Positions 52,416-61,136 of a stretch of 64,000 nt of DNA are shown here, in pieces; positions within the stretch are counted from its first letter, which is position 1; every line of letters begins with the position of its first letter. The stretch is from Marinimicrobium agarilyticum DSM 16975 (GTDB taxonomy: Bacteria > Pseudomonadota > Gammaproteobacteria > Pseudomonadales > Cellvibrionaceae). A program made the position numbers and the translations under genes. The DNA is taken from assembly GCF_000423345.1 (NCBI RefSeq), contig NZ_AUHU01000007.1:211001-275000 (forward strand), given 5' to 3'. The notes under the pieces were generated by a model, which was given only the letters and a program-made list of their open reading frames with translations, was not told the DNA's origin and made no database searches.

Positions 52416-54539
52416 TCACTGTATAACCTGCTTGAACGGCGGCAGTGAGTTGAGGATGGCTTTACCGTAACGCTTGGTCACGACTCGACGATCCAGAAGC
52501 GTAATCTTGCCCGTGTCTGTTTCACTGCGCAGCAGGCGCCCGCAGGCCTGAACCAGCCGAAGAGAGGCATCCGGGACGGTAATTTCCATAAAGGCGTTAC
52601 CGCCGCGCGCCTCAATCCACTCAGCCAGGGCCGCCTCGATGGGGTCATCCGGCACCGAGAACGGCAACTTGGCGATGACCACATGCCGGCAATAGTCGCC
52701 GGGCAAGTCCACACCTTCGGCAAAGCTGGCCAATCCGAACAGCACGCTACCGTCGCCCTGATCCACTCGCTCGCGGTGTAGATCCAGCATCGCCTGCTTG
52801 GACTTGTCCCCCTGCACCAACGTTCGTTCCCGCCAGTCGGTGGGCAACTGGTCGTACACATCCAACATCTGGCGACGAGAGGAAAACAGTACTAAGGTCG
52901 CCTCCGACGGATCCAACAGTTCGGGCAGATGCTCGACCAGCGACCGGGTATGGTTCACTGCGTCCCCCGCTTCCACGGCGCAGGCGGGCACCGACAAAAT
53001 ACCCTGACTGAAGTCAAAAGGACTGGGCATCTGCGCGTAATGACTGTCCGGCGGCGTGCCGGCACGCATTTGAAAGCGGTCAAAGCGACCCAGCGCGGCC
53101 AAGGTTGCCGAGGTGACCACGGCGCCACAGCAACGGAACCACAGACTCTTGGCCAGGGTCCCGGCCGCCAGAATGGGACTGGAACAAACCTCGATGTCGA
53201 TACCCGAGCCGAACTCCACCGGCGTCAGCCAGCGCGCCCGGGGCACCTGATCCTTGTCATCGGGCGTGGCGTAGCTACACCACAGTTCGCGATTGGCCTC
53301 GGCTCGCGCCTGCCATGTGCCAAGCACGGGATAGTGTTGCTCAAGGTCCACCTTGGGCACCGGGCAATGGCGATCTTCCATGGAGTCGCTCACTTCCGCG
53401 AGCATTTTCTCCAGTAAATCCGCCAGCCGATCAAAGCCCCGGTGGAGCTCCACCGAGGGCAGTTGTAGAGCGTCCGGCAAGAGGCCGCCGGGAAACCGGT
53501 AGTGACTTTGCCGATCATCCAGCGCCACTTCCTGAGCCAGGGCATCCAGCGTCGGATGCAGCTCCTCCAGTCGCTGTTTGCAATCCATCAGCGCCGCCGG
53601 AAGCTGCTCCGCGAAGCGATCGACGTCTCCGGCACCACTGATGTGGCCCAGCATGGTACCCAGCGCCTTATTGCACTGATCGAGCCAGCGCACGGTCCCA
53701 ATGACCCGGCTGTGGTGGGCAAAGTGATTCAGTGCCTTGGTGGGCAGCTGGTGGCCTTCGTCGAAGACGTAAATGCTGTCCTCCGGCGAGGGCAGAATAG
53801 CACCGCCCCCCAGAGCCAGATCGGACAACACCAGATCGTGATTGGTCACGATGCAGTCAGCGGTATGGAGCGCCTCGCGCGCGCGGAAGAAGCTGCACAC
53901 CGAGACATTGGAGCAGCGCCGCCCGGTGCACTGGCGATGATCGGTGGTCACACGCTGCCAGTCTTCATTTTCCACGCCATCGGGCCAGCTGTCGCGCTCG
54001 CCATCCCAGCGGTTGGCGGCCAGGGCGTCCACCATGGAGTCGTAGATTTTCACTGCCCGCTCATCGACGCTGGGCAGTTCATCTTCATATAGTGGGCGCG
54101 TGGGGTCCATTCCGTCCCGAACGTCCGTAAGCAGGCTGTCGAGCTTGGACAGGCAGACGTAGCGACCGCGCCCCTTGGCGAGCGTGAAGCTGAATGACAA
54201 TTCACTGTGGCGCTTGAGATCCGGCAGGTCCTTGTAAACCACCTGCTCCTGCAACGCCACCGTGGCCGTGGAGACCACGAGCTTCTTACCGAGGGCTTTG
54301 GCGATCAGTAGAGCCGGGAGAAGGTACCCCACGGTCTTGCCCGTGCCGGTGCCAGCCTCCACCACGCAGACCTGGCCTCGACTCTCGCGCTCCCCTTCCT
54401 CGTTGAGTTCGATGCCACCGAGAGTACGGGCGATCTCGGCAATCATCAGTTTTTGCCCATACCGGGCCTTCAGTCCCTTATTGTTCAGGAACTGACTGTA
54501 AGCCTGCTGAATCTGCTGTTTGACGGCATCGGAGAGCAT
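52416..54539 (-). CDS. dinG: ATP-dependent DNA helicase DinG
   Basis: Fe-S superfamily 2 helicase (XPD-like) acting on damaged DNA, R-loops and quadruplexes in E. coli. The 707 residues match the family. Walker A is EAGTGTGKTVGYLLPA (about 61-76). VVSTATVALQEQVVYKDLPDL follows. The cluster cysteines lie in GRYVCLSKL and CTGRRCSNVSVC, the DEAH box is VFDEGHQLP, and the C-terminal helicase motifs include TLVLFSSRRQML and ACGRLLRSETDTG. It is 5 nt after the acyltransferase gene on the same strand, so the two may be co-transcribed. Confidence 0.96.
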   Translation of the reverse strand: MLSDAVKQQIQQAYSQFLNNKGLKARYGQKLMIAEIARTLGGIELNEEGERESRGQVCVVEAGTGTGKTVGYLLPALLIAKALGKKLVVSTATVALQEQVVYKDLPDLKRHSELSFSFTLAKGRGRYVCLSKLDSLLTDVRDGMDPTRPLYEDELPSVDERAVKIYDSMVDALAANRWDGERDSWPDGVENEDWQRVTTDHRQCTGRRCSNVSVCSFFRAREALHTADCIVTNHDLVLSDLALGGGAILPSPEDSIYVFDEGHQLPTKALNHFAHHSRVIGTVRWLDQCNKALGTMLGHISGAGDVDRFAEQLPAALMDCKQRLEELHPTLDALAQEVALDDRQSHYRFPGGLLPDALQLPSVELHRGFDRLADLLEKMLAEVSDSMEDRHCPVPKVDLEQHYPVLGTWQARAEANRELWCSYATPDDKDQVPRARWLTPVEFGSGIDIEVCSSPILAAGTLAKSLWFRCCGAVVTSATLAALGRFDRFQMRAGTPPDSHYAQMPSPFDFSQGILSVPACAVEAGDAVNHTRSLVEHLPELLDPSEATLVLFSSRRQMLDVYDQLPTDWRERTLVQGDKSKQAMLDLHRERVDQGDGSVLFGLASFAEGVDLPGDYCRHVVIAKLPFSVPDDPIEAALAEWIEARGGNAFMEITVPDASLRLVQACGRLLRSETDTGKITLLDRRVVTKRYGKAILNSLPPFKQVIQ

Positions 54540-54543
54540 AGGG

Positions 54544-55695
54544 TCAACGGCGTCCGAGCTGAGCGCTCACGGGGTTGGCGTACATTTCCAGCACCGTTTG
54601 CCGGTGATCCGCCGGGATGTTGGCCAGGTGCAACTCGAACTGCTGGCGGGTGTCACCCAGCTCATCTGCCGAAAAGGGGCGGGAAGGATAGCTGTAGGGC
54701 AACTCGGGCAAATCACCGTTGAGCCGCTCCCATGCCAAACAGTTGGTGGCATGCAGGACGTAATTCTCGACGATCTGCCGATCGAGGTCTGCGACGACTT
54801 CATCGGTGTTCTGATAGTCCGCCGCAAGCGGTTCGCCGAATGCCACGTGAACATGGCCCTTCTGGCCTTCAATGCCTCTGGCAATACTCTTGACGTCCTC
54901 ATGCTCCGCCTTCTGATAGCTGCCGCTGGTGCGCTGTTGGTGCAGCTCCCGGGCTTTGGCGGCGTCGCAGGGGTCCCATTCATAGGAAATCGTCACCGGC
55001 ACAATTTTCAATTCACGGATGTACTCGGCGTAGGGCTGGGTTTTCGGGCGGCTCAGACTGAACATGCCGACCACAGCGGAATTGGTTTTGTCCTTGCCGT
55101 CTTTGGCGCGCCCTTCTCGCTGGGCAATCCAGATGTTGGCCTTTTCCTCCACAATGGAGTGGTGAATATAGGCCGACAGCTTTTTGGCGGCCTTGAGCTT
55201 CTCGCGCGGCCCCTTCGCCGAACGGTTCACAATAAAGCTCTTGTTCAAACGCATCAGGTCGGCGACATAGTCCTTGGTCAGCAGGTTGTCCCCGATAGCA
55301 ATGCGAAGGGTGTGAAAGCCCCCGTGGTACAGCGTCCAGTTCACAAACGCCGGATCCATGGCGATATCCCGGTGGTTGCTGACAAAAAGGTAGGCGCTGT
55401 CGCGATCGAGCCGATCCAGCCCGGAAGTCGTCAGGGCAGTGGTGGTGTCTTCGATCATCTGCTGCATGTAGCCCTTGACCACCTCCTGGAACCCCAGCAC
55501 CGACTCCACGCCACGCATCTGTCGCCGCATTACGCGCTGGACGATGGGCCGTAGAAGCCAGCCCAGTGGTCCGGCAGCTCGGGGGAACTTCAGGCGAGCA
55601 ACGGCGTCCGCCAGCTCGGTGTTGGTCAGCAGACGCTCCAAGGTGGGGCGCACTTCATGGTCATCGTAGGGACGGATATCGTCAAACTCACTCAT
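54544..55695 (-). CDS. Glycerophosphate acyltransferase-like (LPLAT) protein
   Basis: The start chosen is the ATG at 55693-55695 (MSEFDDIRPYDDHEVRPTL); the frame extends to 55917. No strong ribosome site is seen. The 383 residues carry the acyltransferase site AYLFVSNHRDIAMDPAFVNW, with the NHRD form and one more residue than the usual NHx4D spacing. NKSFIVNRSAKGPREKL, WIAQREGRAKDGKDKTNSA and KIVPVTISYEWDP follow, in the order of LPLAT blocks I-IV. No membrane span is evident. It probably acylates glycerol phosphate or lysophosphatidate, but the acceptor is unproven. Confidence 0.85.
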   Translation of the reverse strand: MSEFDDIRPYDDHEVRPTLERLLTNTELADAVARLKFPRAAGPLGWLLRPIVQRVMRRQMRGVESVLGFQEVVKGYMQQMIEDTTTALTTSGLDRLDRDSAYLFVSNHRDIAMDPAFVNWTLYHGGFHTLRIAIGDNLLTKDYVADLMRLNKSFIVNRSAKGPREKLKAAKKLSAYIHHSIVEEKANIWIAQREGRAKDGKDKTNSAVVGMFSLSRPKTQPYAEYIRELKIVPVTISYEWDPCDAAKARELHQQRTSGSYQKAEHEDVKSIARGIEGQKGHVHVAFGEPLAADYQNTDEVVADLDRQIVENYVLHATNCLAWERLNGDLPELPYSYPSRPFSADELGDTRQQFELHLANIPADHRQTVLEMYANPVSAQLGRR

Positions 55696-55981
55696 CGCAG
55701 GCAATCTGTCGGATTCAGGTGAACCAGGGGCCGGGACGGCACAGGGGAAAATGGGCGCACAACATACCGAAAACCGGCCCAAAAAGCCAGTTTCTCGTTC
55801 TGGAGTGCCAACAAGAGTAAAGGTGACAGCGGTCGGTTTTCCCGATAAAGGTGATCGACCAGACTTCGAGAAATCCGTAAACTCTCCCAAAGGGCTTCTT
55901 GGGCTATAGTTCTGCAAACCTCAAGACTGCTTCTGTTAAGTGTCCGTCGCACAATAACAAACTGGACGAACGTATCGCCTC

Positions 55982-57265
55982 ATGAAAATCCTCTTGGTTG
56001 AAGACAGCGCGACTCTCCGCCACGCCATGTCGCAGTACATCAGCGAGGCCGGTCACACCCCACTGATCGCCCGCAGTGGGGAGGAAGCCCTGCAGTTGCT
56101 GGAAGATACGCCGGTGGACTTGATCATCATGGATGTGGAGATGCCTGGACTGAACGGCTTCGAAACCACCCGCCTGATCCGAGAGTGGCTGGGCGGCCAC
56201 TGGATTCCCATCATTTTTGTTACCGGCAAAAATGAGGATGAGAGCTACCGGGAAGGCATTGAGGCTGGCGGGGACGATTACCTGATCAAGCCCGTCAGCC
56301 CGGTGATCATCAAGGCGAAAATCCGGGCCATGGCCCGGATAGCGGAAATGCGCGACCAGCTCAATCAACTGAATGCCGAGCTGGAGGCCCTGAGCCAGCT
56401 GGACAGCCTGACCCAGATTCTCAACCGCCGGACCTTCAACGAGCGCGCCAACCAGCAGTGGTTACTGGCCATTCGCCACCAGACGCCCACCAGCGTGCTG
56501 ATGATCGATGTGGACCACTTCAAGCCCTACAATGACCACTACGGACACCCGGCGGGAGACCGCTGCCTGAAACAGATTACCCAGGCCCTGAAAGGCTGCC
56601 TGCATCGCCCTGCCGATCTTCTGGGCCGATATGGTGGTGAGGAGTTCATCGCATTGTTACCGGGCACGGATCGCAAGGGCGCGCAGCAGGTGGCCCACAG
56701 CATCAACCAGGCTGTCCGGGACCTGGCCGTGGAGCACCGGTATTCGCCGGTCACCGACAACGTCACGGTCAGTATCGGTGGCGCCACATGCAACCATTCG
56801 ATGGGGCATAGCCTGGAGGAAGTCATCAAAGCCGCCGATAAGGCACTTTATCGGGTCAAACACAGCGGACGGGATGCGTTCGCCATTGAGGAAGTCGCCG
56901 CTCACAAGACGTTGCTTATCGGAACCCGGCAGAGCGAATTGACCCACGCCGTGAGCAAAACACTGCAACAGCATTGCAATATCGTCACCGCCGACAGCGC
57001 TGAAGAGTGCCTGGAAATCGCCCGGGATGTGATCCCGGACCTGATCATCGTCGATGCCGAAACCGCCTTCTATAACGAGAACCAATTGTGTCGGCAGTTG
57101 GCCCGCGGGCCCAAAACCGCCGCCACAGCGTTATTGGTTCTGACAGACGACAGCGACCGCCCCGACGGCCTGGCTGAACTGAAGGGGGTAGGCCCAGTGG
57201 GCTGGTTGGGTCGTCCCTATGAGGATGCGGACCTCTGCACCAAGGTGCAGCTCCTGTTGAGCTGA
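55982..57265 (+). CDS. Response regulator diguanylate cyclase, REC-GGDEF-REC
   Basis: Predicted c-di-GMP synthase switched by phosphorylation. The 427 residues contain an N-terminal receiver domain (about 1-118) with acidic residues in LLVEDSATLRHAM, the phospho-acceptor Asp in LIIMDVEMPGLNG, and Lys in DDYLIKPVS. GGDEF follows (about 140-300) with GRYGGEEFIALLPG intact and an I-site RxxD (RPADLLGRYGG) at the correct spacing, so product inhibition is expected. A C-terminal receiver-like domain (about 305-427) keeps the Asp region (LIIVDAETAF) but has LGRPYED at the Lys position, so it is probably degenerate. No histidine kinase is adjacent. Confidence 0.93.
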   Translation: MKILLVEDSATLRHAMSQYISEAGHTPLIARSGEEALQLLEDTPVDLIIMDVEMPGLNGFETTRLIREWLGGHWIPIIFVTGKNEDESYREGIEAGGDDYLIKPVSPVIIKAKIRAMARIAEMRDQLNQLNAELEALSQLDSLTQILNRRTFNERANQQWLLAIRHQTPTSVLMIDVDHFKPYNDHYGHPAGDRCLKQITQALKGCLHRPADLLGRYGGEEFIALLPGTDRKGAQQVAHSINQAVRDLAVEHRYSPVTDNVTVSIGGATCNHSMGHSLEEVIKAADKALYRVKHSGRDAFAIEEVAAHKTLLIGTRQSELTHAVSKTLQQHCNIVTADSAEECLEIARDVIPDLIIVDAETAFYNENQLCRQLARGPKTAATALLVLTDDSDRPDGLAELKGVGPVGWLGRPYEDADLCTKVQLLLS

Positions 57266-57266
57266 A

Positions 57267-58283
57267 TCAGGGCCGGCGCAACGAGTTGAACCAATTGACT
57301 TCACGGGCGTGCGTGTCCACTTGGCTGACGACGTCCAGCACCAGGGCAAACAGGGCCATGCGCACGACGACGCCATTGTCCGCCTGCCGGAAAATGGCCA
57401 GATTGGGGTTCTGATTGAGGTCATTGTCCAACTCGTTCGCTTCCTGGCGGGAATCTCTCGGCAATGGATGCATGATGACCGTATTCGGCTCGCAGTACTG
57501 CGTGTAGATGGACTGGTTCAGACGGAAGCGCCCCCGGTAGAGATCGGCCTCCTCCTTGGTATCAAAACGCTCCTCCTGAATCCGCGTCGAATAAGCGATA
57601 TCAACCTTGCCAATACTGCTCGGCAGATCCTCGGTGACGGTGACCGAGTGGCCCGCTTCGCGCATTTGCTCGATGATGGGCCCCGGCATGGCCAGTTCAC
57701 CGGGAGACACCAGCGTCACCTGAACGTTCTTGAACAGACTCAACAGCTTGCACAACGAGTGCACGGTGCGACCGTACTTGAGATCGCCGATCATGGCGAT
57801 GCGAAGTCCATCCACGCCCCGGCCACGAGACTCCATTTCCTTACGAATGGTGTACAAATCCAATAGAGCCTGGCTGGGGTGCTCATTCGCGCCGTCTCCG
57901 CCGTTTAGCACGGGAACCCGACTGGCCTCCGCAAACTCCGCCACGGAGCCGGACTGCGGGTGGCGCATGCAGATTACATCACTGAACCCGGAGAGCACCC
58001 GGGCCGTATCGTACAGGGACTCGCCCTTTGCCAGCGCCGAGCTCTCGATGCCGGTGGTCTCCCGGACTTCGCCCCCCAGCAAATTGAACGCACTGCCGAA
58101 GCTGATGCGGGTGCGGGTGCTGGGCTCAAAAAACATGTTCCCCAGAATCGCGCCTTCAAGCACCCGTGTCACCTTTCTGCGCAAAGCGTAGGGCGCCATA
58201 GCGTCCGCCACATCGAAAATGCGCTCAATGTCGGGCCGTTCAAACTGATGGATGGAGAGAATATGAGAACCGGTAAAATTCAC
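57267..58283 (-). CDS. pyrB: Aspartate carbamoyltransferase catalytic subunit
   Basis: First committed step of pyrimidine synthesis: carbamoyl aspartate from carbamoyl phosphate and aspartate. The GTG start at 58281-58283 has AAGGA 7 nt upstream. The 338 residues contain FFEPSTRTRISFGSAF (carbamoyl phosphate site), NGGDGANEHPSQALLDLYT, IAMIGDLKYGRTVHSL and IMHPLPRDSRQEAN. No regulatory pyrI follows; its stop meets the convergent response-regulator stop with one base between. It is longer than E. coli PyrB (311) by N- and C-terminal additions. Confidence 0.96.
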   Translation of the reverse strand: MNFTGSHILSIHQFERPDIERIFDVADAMAPYALRRKVTRVLEGAILGNMFFEPSTRTRISFGSAFNLLGGEVRETTGIESSALAKGESLYDTARVLSGFSDVICMRHPQSGSVAEFAEASRVPVLNGGDGANEHPSQALLDLYTIRKEMESRGRGVDGLRIAMIGDLKYGRTVHSLCKLLSLFKNVQVTLVSPGELAMPGPIIEQMREAGHSVTVTEDLPSSIGKVDIAYSTRIQEERFDTKEEADLYRGRFRLNQSIYTQYCEPNTVIMHPLPRDSRQEANELDNDLNQNPNLAIFRQADNGVVVRMALFALVLDVVSQVDTHAREVNWFNSLRRP

Positions 58284-58322
58284 GGGCGGATCCTTAAAGG
58301 CGATGGGTGGAAACTGCCGCTC

Positions 58323-58328
58323 AGTATA
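58323..58328 (-). promoter_or_regulatory. -10 element upstream of pyrB
   Basis: TATACT on the minus strand, 40 nt before the pyrB GTG, with a weak -35 (TTTTTG) 17 nt upstream. The spacing is right but only the -10 is convincing. Confidence 0.4.
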
Positions 58329-58435
58329 GCGCCTTGCGTGCTATTCAAAAACGGTCAGCTTTGCCGATAACCTGATGAAGCCACCTAATTTTGGTTATAC
58401 TTCCACCAAAACCGTTATAACTGCAAGGAACACCC

Positions 58436-59341
58436 GTGCCCGATTTTCCCGACACTCTGGCAAAATTCTGCTCTGCCCGAACCGCCGAGCAAATCCTGGG
58501 CTCCCGCCGACTGCGCTGGAGCGCCCCTCACCTTTTGTCAGATCCCTTTGAATTGACGCACCATAGCCCACTCACCTTCGACCCGCTGACGTTGCTTGAC
58601 GGTGTTATCCGCGCTGCAACTGGCATGATTTTTTCGCGGGAAATGCCCAAAAGCAATTCCGCTCTGGCCACAGTCATCCGGCGTTGGCGAGAGGAAGAGC
58701 GCTTCGCCTCGCCCGAGGAAGCGGAGGACGTGCTGAAAGAGCTGATGTCACGAATGGTGGACCAGCGCCAGGTGTCAATAGAGGAGATGATGGCGGACTG
58801 GCGCAAGTTTACCCGAGAGCTGCGCATATGCTGCTTCAGCGCAAAGGCGGACAATCTCACCTCCTGGCAGCTATTCGCAGACCACCATCGCGGCGCAGCC
58901 CTACGCTTTCGCTGCGGTGAGTACACCTCCCTCCCCGACCCGAAACCCGTGGAGTACAGTCCCAACCGACCCGAGATTACGACGTTCAGGGATCAGATTA
59001 ACGCCATCCTCCATCAGGAAAAGGTCAATGCCCAGTCGCGCTTTCTGGATAAGTTTCTGGTGAAGCCTCCCATGTCGGCGGACCAACAGGAATGGCGCTG
59101 CTTTTTCCAGGCGACGGATCAAGCCAGCAGTCGGGAGGTAGATGACAGCCTATGGTATGACGACCGTCCCTTTGAGAAAAACGATCTGGACTCCGTCTAC
59201 CTGGGGGCCTTCATGCCCGCAGAGGATAAACAACGGCTTGTAACGCTGCTGCGGGGGGAATACCCGGAGACCAAGGTGCTCCAAGCTAGCCCCATTCCCG
59301 GCAAGTACGAGATTGAGTTCCACCGCCTCAAGGGGGGGTAA
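58436..59341 (+). CDS. DUF2971 domain protein
   Basis: The GTG start at 58436 has AAGGA 7 nt upstream. The 301 residues contain the family core LRICCFSAKADNLTSWQLFADHHRG (about residues 129-153), followed by AALRFRCGEY and, near the C-terminus, VYLGAFMPAEDKQRLVTLL. DUF2971 proteins are of unknown function; some occur in accessory or defence-related contexts, but the neighbours here are housekeeping. The 3' end overlaps the convergent dehydrogenase gene by 14 nt. Confidence 0.85.
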   Translation: MPDFPDTLAKFCSARTAEQILGSRRLRWSAPHLLSDPFELTHHSPLTFDPLTLLDGVIRAATGMIFSREMPKSNSALATVIRRWREEERFASPEEAEDVLKELMSRMVDQRQVSIEEMMADWRKFTRELRICCFSAKADNLTSWQLFADHHRGAALRFRCGEYTSLPDPKPVEYSPNRPEITTFRDQINAILHQEKVNAQSRFLDKFLVKPPMSADQQEWRCFFQATDQASSREVDDSLWYDDRPFEKNDLDSVYLGAFMPAEDKQRLVTLLRGEYPETKVLQASPIPGKYEIEFHRLKGG

Positions 59342-60494
59342 GGTGGATTCTCGCCGTGTCCGCCACCCGGCGGCGGCGAGGCAAACTGGGTCCCAGGCGC
59401 TCCATGACCTCCAACGCCGTAGCCCGATAGGTCGTCAACTTGCCACCAAGCACGGACAACACCCTGGGTTGATCCTCTTGATCGGCTTGAAACAGAACTT
59501 CCCTCGACCGCCCAAACGCACTCCCGTTCGCGCGAGGCAAGACCCGCAAACCCGCGAAAGAAGAGACGTCATTCGGCTCAACCGAATACCCGGGAAAGTA
59601 ATGCTGGAAGGTTCGGAGCAGATAATCGCGTTCTTCGGGGAGGCACTCGGCCGTTTCCGGCGCCCCTCGAAATGCGGTTTCCGTCGTCCCCAGCAATAAG
59701 CGCCCCTGCCACGGTAAGGCAAATACCGCCCGTCGATCGTCGGGAGCTTCCAGATAAAAGTGGTGCTGAAGCCGATTCGGCAGAAGCAAGTGGCTGCCCT
59801 GCACCAATTCAACCTCCGGCACGGTCACTGTAGGCTGAATGTGCTTAAGCAAGTCTGCCCCCCAAGGTCCGGCACAGTTCACCAACACCCGGGCACTCAC
59901 CGACATCTCCCGGCCATTGTGCTCATACTGCACTTCACATCCCGACGCATGGCAATCCGCCCCCCTGAACTGGGCGGGCATGGCTAGCTCCGCACCCAGC
60001 GCCTCGGCAGACTGCCAAACGGCCTGGGTCAATGCACGATCATCAGTTTGCGCCTCTACATAGCGATAGACGGCCAGTAGATCATCCGTTTTAAGCCCAT
60101 CCAAAGCTGACCAACCACTGCGATGCAACCGGACAAACTCCGAATCCTCCCCAAAACCCGCCAATAGCCGATACAACCAGAGGCCGACAGCAATCTTTGC
60201 AGGAGAACGACTGGACGCCTGGTAGACGGGAATATGCATCTCTACCCGTTTGACCAGCTCCGGCGCCAGTTGGAGAAGCAATGCCCGCTCGTGTAGGCTT
60301 TCTTTCACCAAAGACAGCTGAGCGCTCTCAAGGTACCGCAGCCCTCCATGAATCAGCTTCGAAGACTTTCGTGAGGTACCGGCCCCAATGCCTTCTTTTT
60401 CCAAAAGCAATACGCTGTGCCCGGCCGCCACCGCGGCTTGTGCAGTACCTACGCCCTGGATACCCCCGCCAATAATCACGAGATCATAAGTCAT
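59328..60494 (-). CDS. FAD-dependent glycerol-3-phosphate dehydrogenase, short form
   Basis: Predicted oxidation of glycerol-3-phosphate to dihydroxyacetone phosphate. The 388 residues begin with the FAD dinucleotide loop (LVIIGGGIQGVGTAQAAVAA). EGIGAGTSRKSSKLIHGGLRY is the conserved GlpD signature, LVNCAGPWGADLL and LLLGTTETAF follow, and LSVLGGKLTTYRA ends the FAD domain. It stops there: the C-terminal DAO_C domain of ordinary GlpD (about 500 residues) is missing, as in a known short subgroup. Partner and acceptor are unclear. Single gene. Confidence 0.86.
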   Translation of the reverse strand: MTYDLVIIGGGIQGVGTAQAAVAAGHSVLLLEKEGIGAGTSRKSSKLIHGGLRYLESAQLSLVKESLHERALLLQLAPELVKRVEMHIPVYQASSRSPAKIAVGLWLYRLLAGFGEDSEFVRLHRSGWSALDGLKTDDLLAVYRYVEAQTDDRALTQAVWQSAEALGAELAMPAQFRGADCHASGCEVQYEHNGREMSVSARVLVNCAGPWGADLLKHIQPTVTVPEVELVQGSHLLLPNRLQHHFYLEAPDDRRAVFALPWQGRLLLGTTETAFRGAPETAECLPEERDYLLRTFQHYFPGYSVEPNDVSSFAGLRVLPRANGSAFGRSREVLFQADQEDQPRVLSVLGGKLTTYRATALEVMERLGPSLPRRRRVADTARIHLTPP

Positions 60495-60656
60495 TACCTG
60501 TATCTATCCCCGCTTAGGCACGCGCGCCGCTATCGGTAGCGCCGAGAGCTTGAAAAGTTTGCTAGAACAAATGGCCTAAACAGCCATGCCATAGTGTAGC
60601 AATTTTAAGGGGAAGTAAGAGATAAGGGGTGGGGACGGGGATTTTTCTGCGCACAA

Positions 60657-60692
60657 GAAAAACGCCCTGCAGAGCTAACTACAGGGCGTTTT
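60657..60692 (-). terminator. Second (distal) terminator of the rRNA operon
   Basis: An 11-bp stem (AAAACGCCCTG at 60659-60669 with CAGGGCGTTTT at 60682-60692) with a 12-base loop; on the minus strand it is followed by T. It is preceded on that strand by the direct repeat shared with the 5S 3' end, so it may be a backup terminator created by duplication. Confidence 0.85.
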
Positions 60693-60831
60693 AATTTAAG
60701 AGCTTGAGTCGAAGGCAGGATGCCGAAGACGACGCCCGAAGGGGCGCCCCGCAGGGGGTGGGCCACACGGATGTGGCCCATCACCATGACCGCAGGGCAT
60801 CGGCAAGCGCCTCGAACTTGTGCGGGCCCCA

Positions 60832-60870
60832 TAAAAAAATACCCCGAACCATTGCTGATTCGGGGTATTT
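60832..60870 (-). terminator. Proximal terminator of the rRNA operon
   Basis: A 12-bp stem (AAATACCCCGAA at 60837-60848 with TTCGGGGTATTT at 60859-60870) with a 10-base loop and seven T on the minus strand. It begins 10 nt after the 3' end of 5S rRNA. Confidence 0.92.
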
Positions 60871-60880
60871 CACTTTAAGA

Positions 60881-60997
60881 GCTTGACGATGACCTACTCT
60901 CACATGGGGAGACCCCACACTACCATCGGCGCTAAGTCGTTTCACTTCTGAGTTCGGAATGGGATCAGGTGGTTCCAACTCGCTATGATCGTCAAGC
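60881..60997 (-). rRNA. rrf: 5S ribosomal RNA
   Basis: Read on the minus strand, the terminal stem GCTTGACGAT with ATCGTCAAGC closes a 117-nt molecule. The conserved stretches CCATTCCGAACTCAGAAGTG and CGCCGATGGTAGTGTGGGG are intact, as in E. coli 5S. It lies about 139 nt after the 23S 3' end with no tRNA in between. The exact ends may shift by one or two bases. Confidence 0.97.
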
Positions 60998-61136
60998 AAA
61001 CTGGCTTGGGCTCGAAGGTTTTATCGCCATTCGGCGTACCTTGATCGACCCAAATAGGGGGTGAAACAGTAAGTTATACATTGCAACGATTGTCTACCTC
61101 ACACAAACGTCCGGCTGTGCAGTCGTCTCTGTTATA

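Larger units (their letters stand above)
60498..60880. other. Region between glycerol-3-phosphate dehydrogenase gene and 5S rRNA: terminators and hairpins, no gene
   Basis: About 380 bp without a credible ORF. It holds two terminators (60657-60692 and 60832-60870), a perfect 9-bp hairpin TGGGCCACA/TGTGGCCCA at 60759-60780, and the direct repeat TTTAAGAGCTTGA (60695-60707 and 60874-60886). The second copy of that repeat includes the 3' end of 5S rRNA. Confidence 0.7.
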
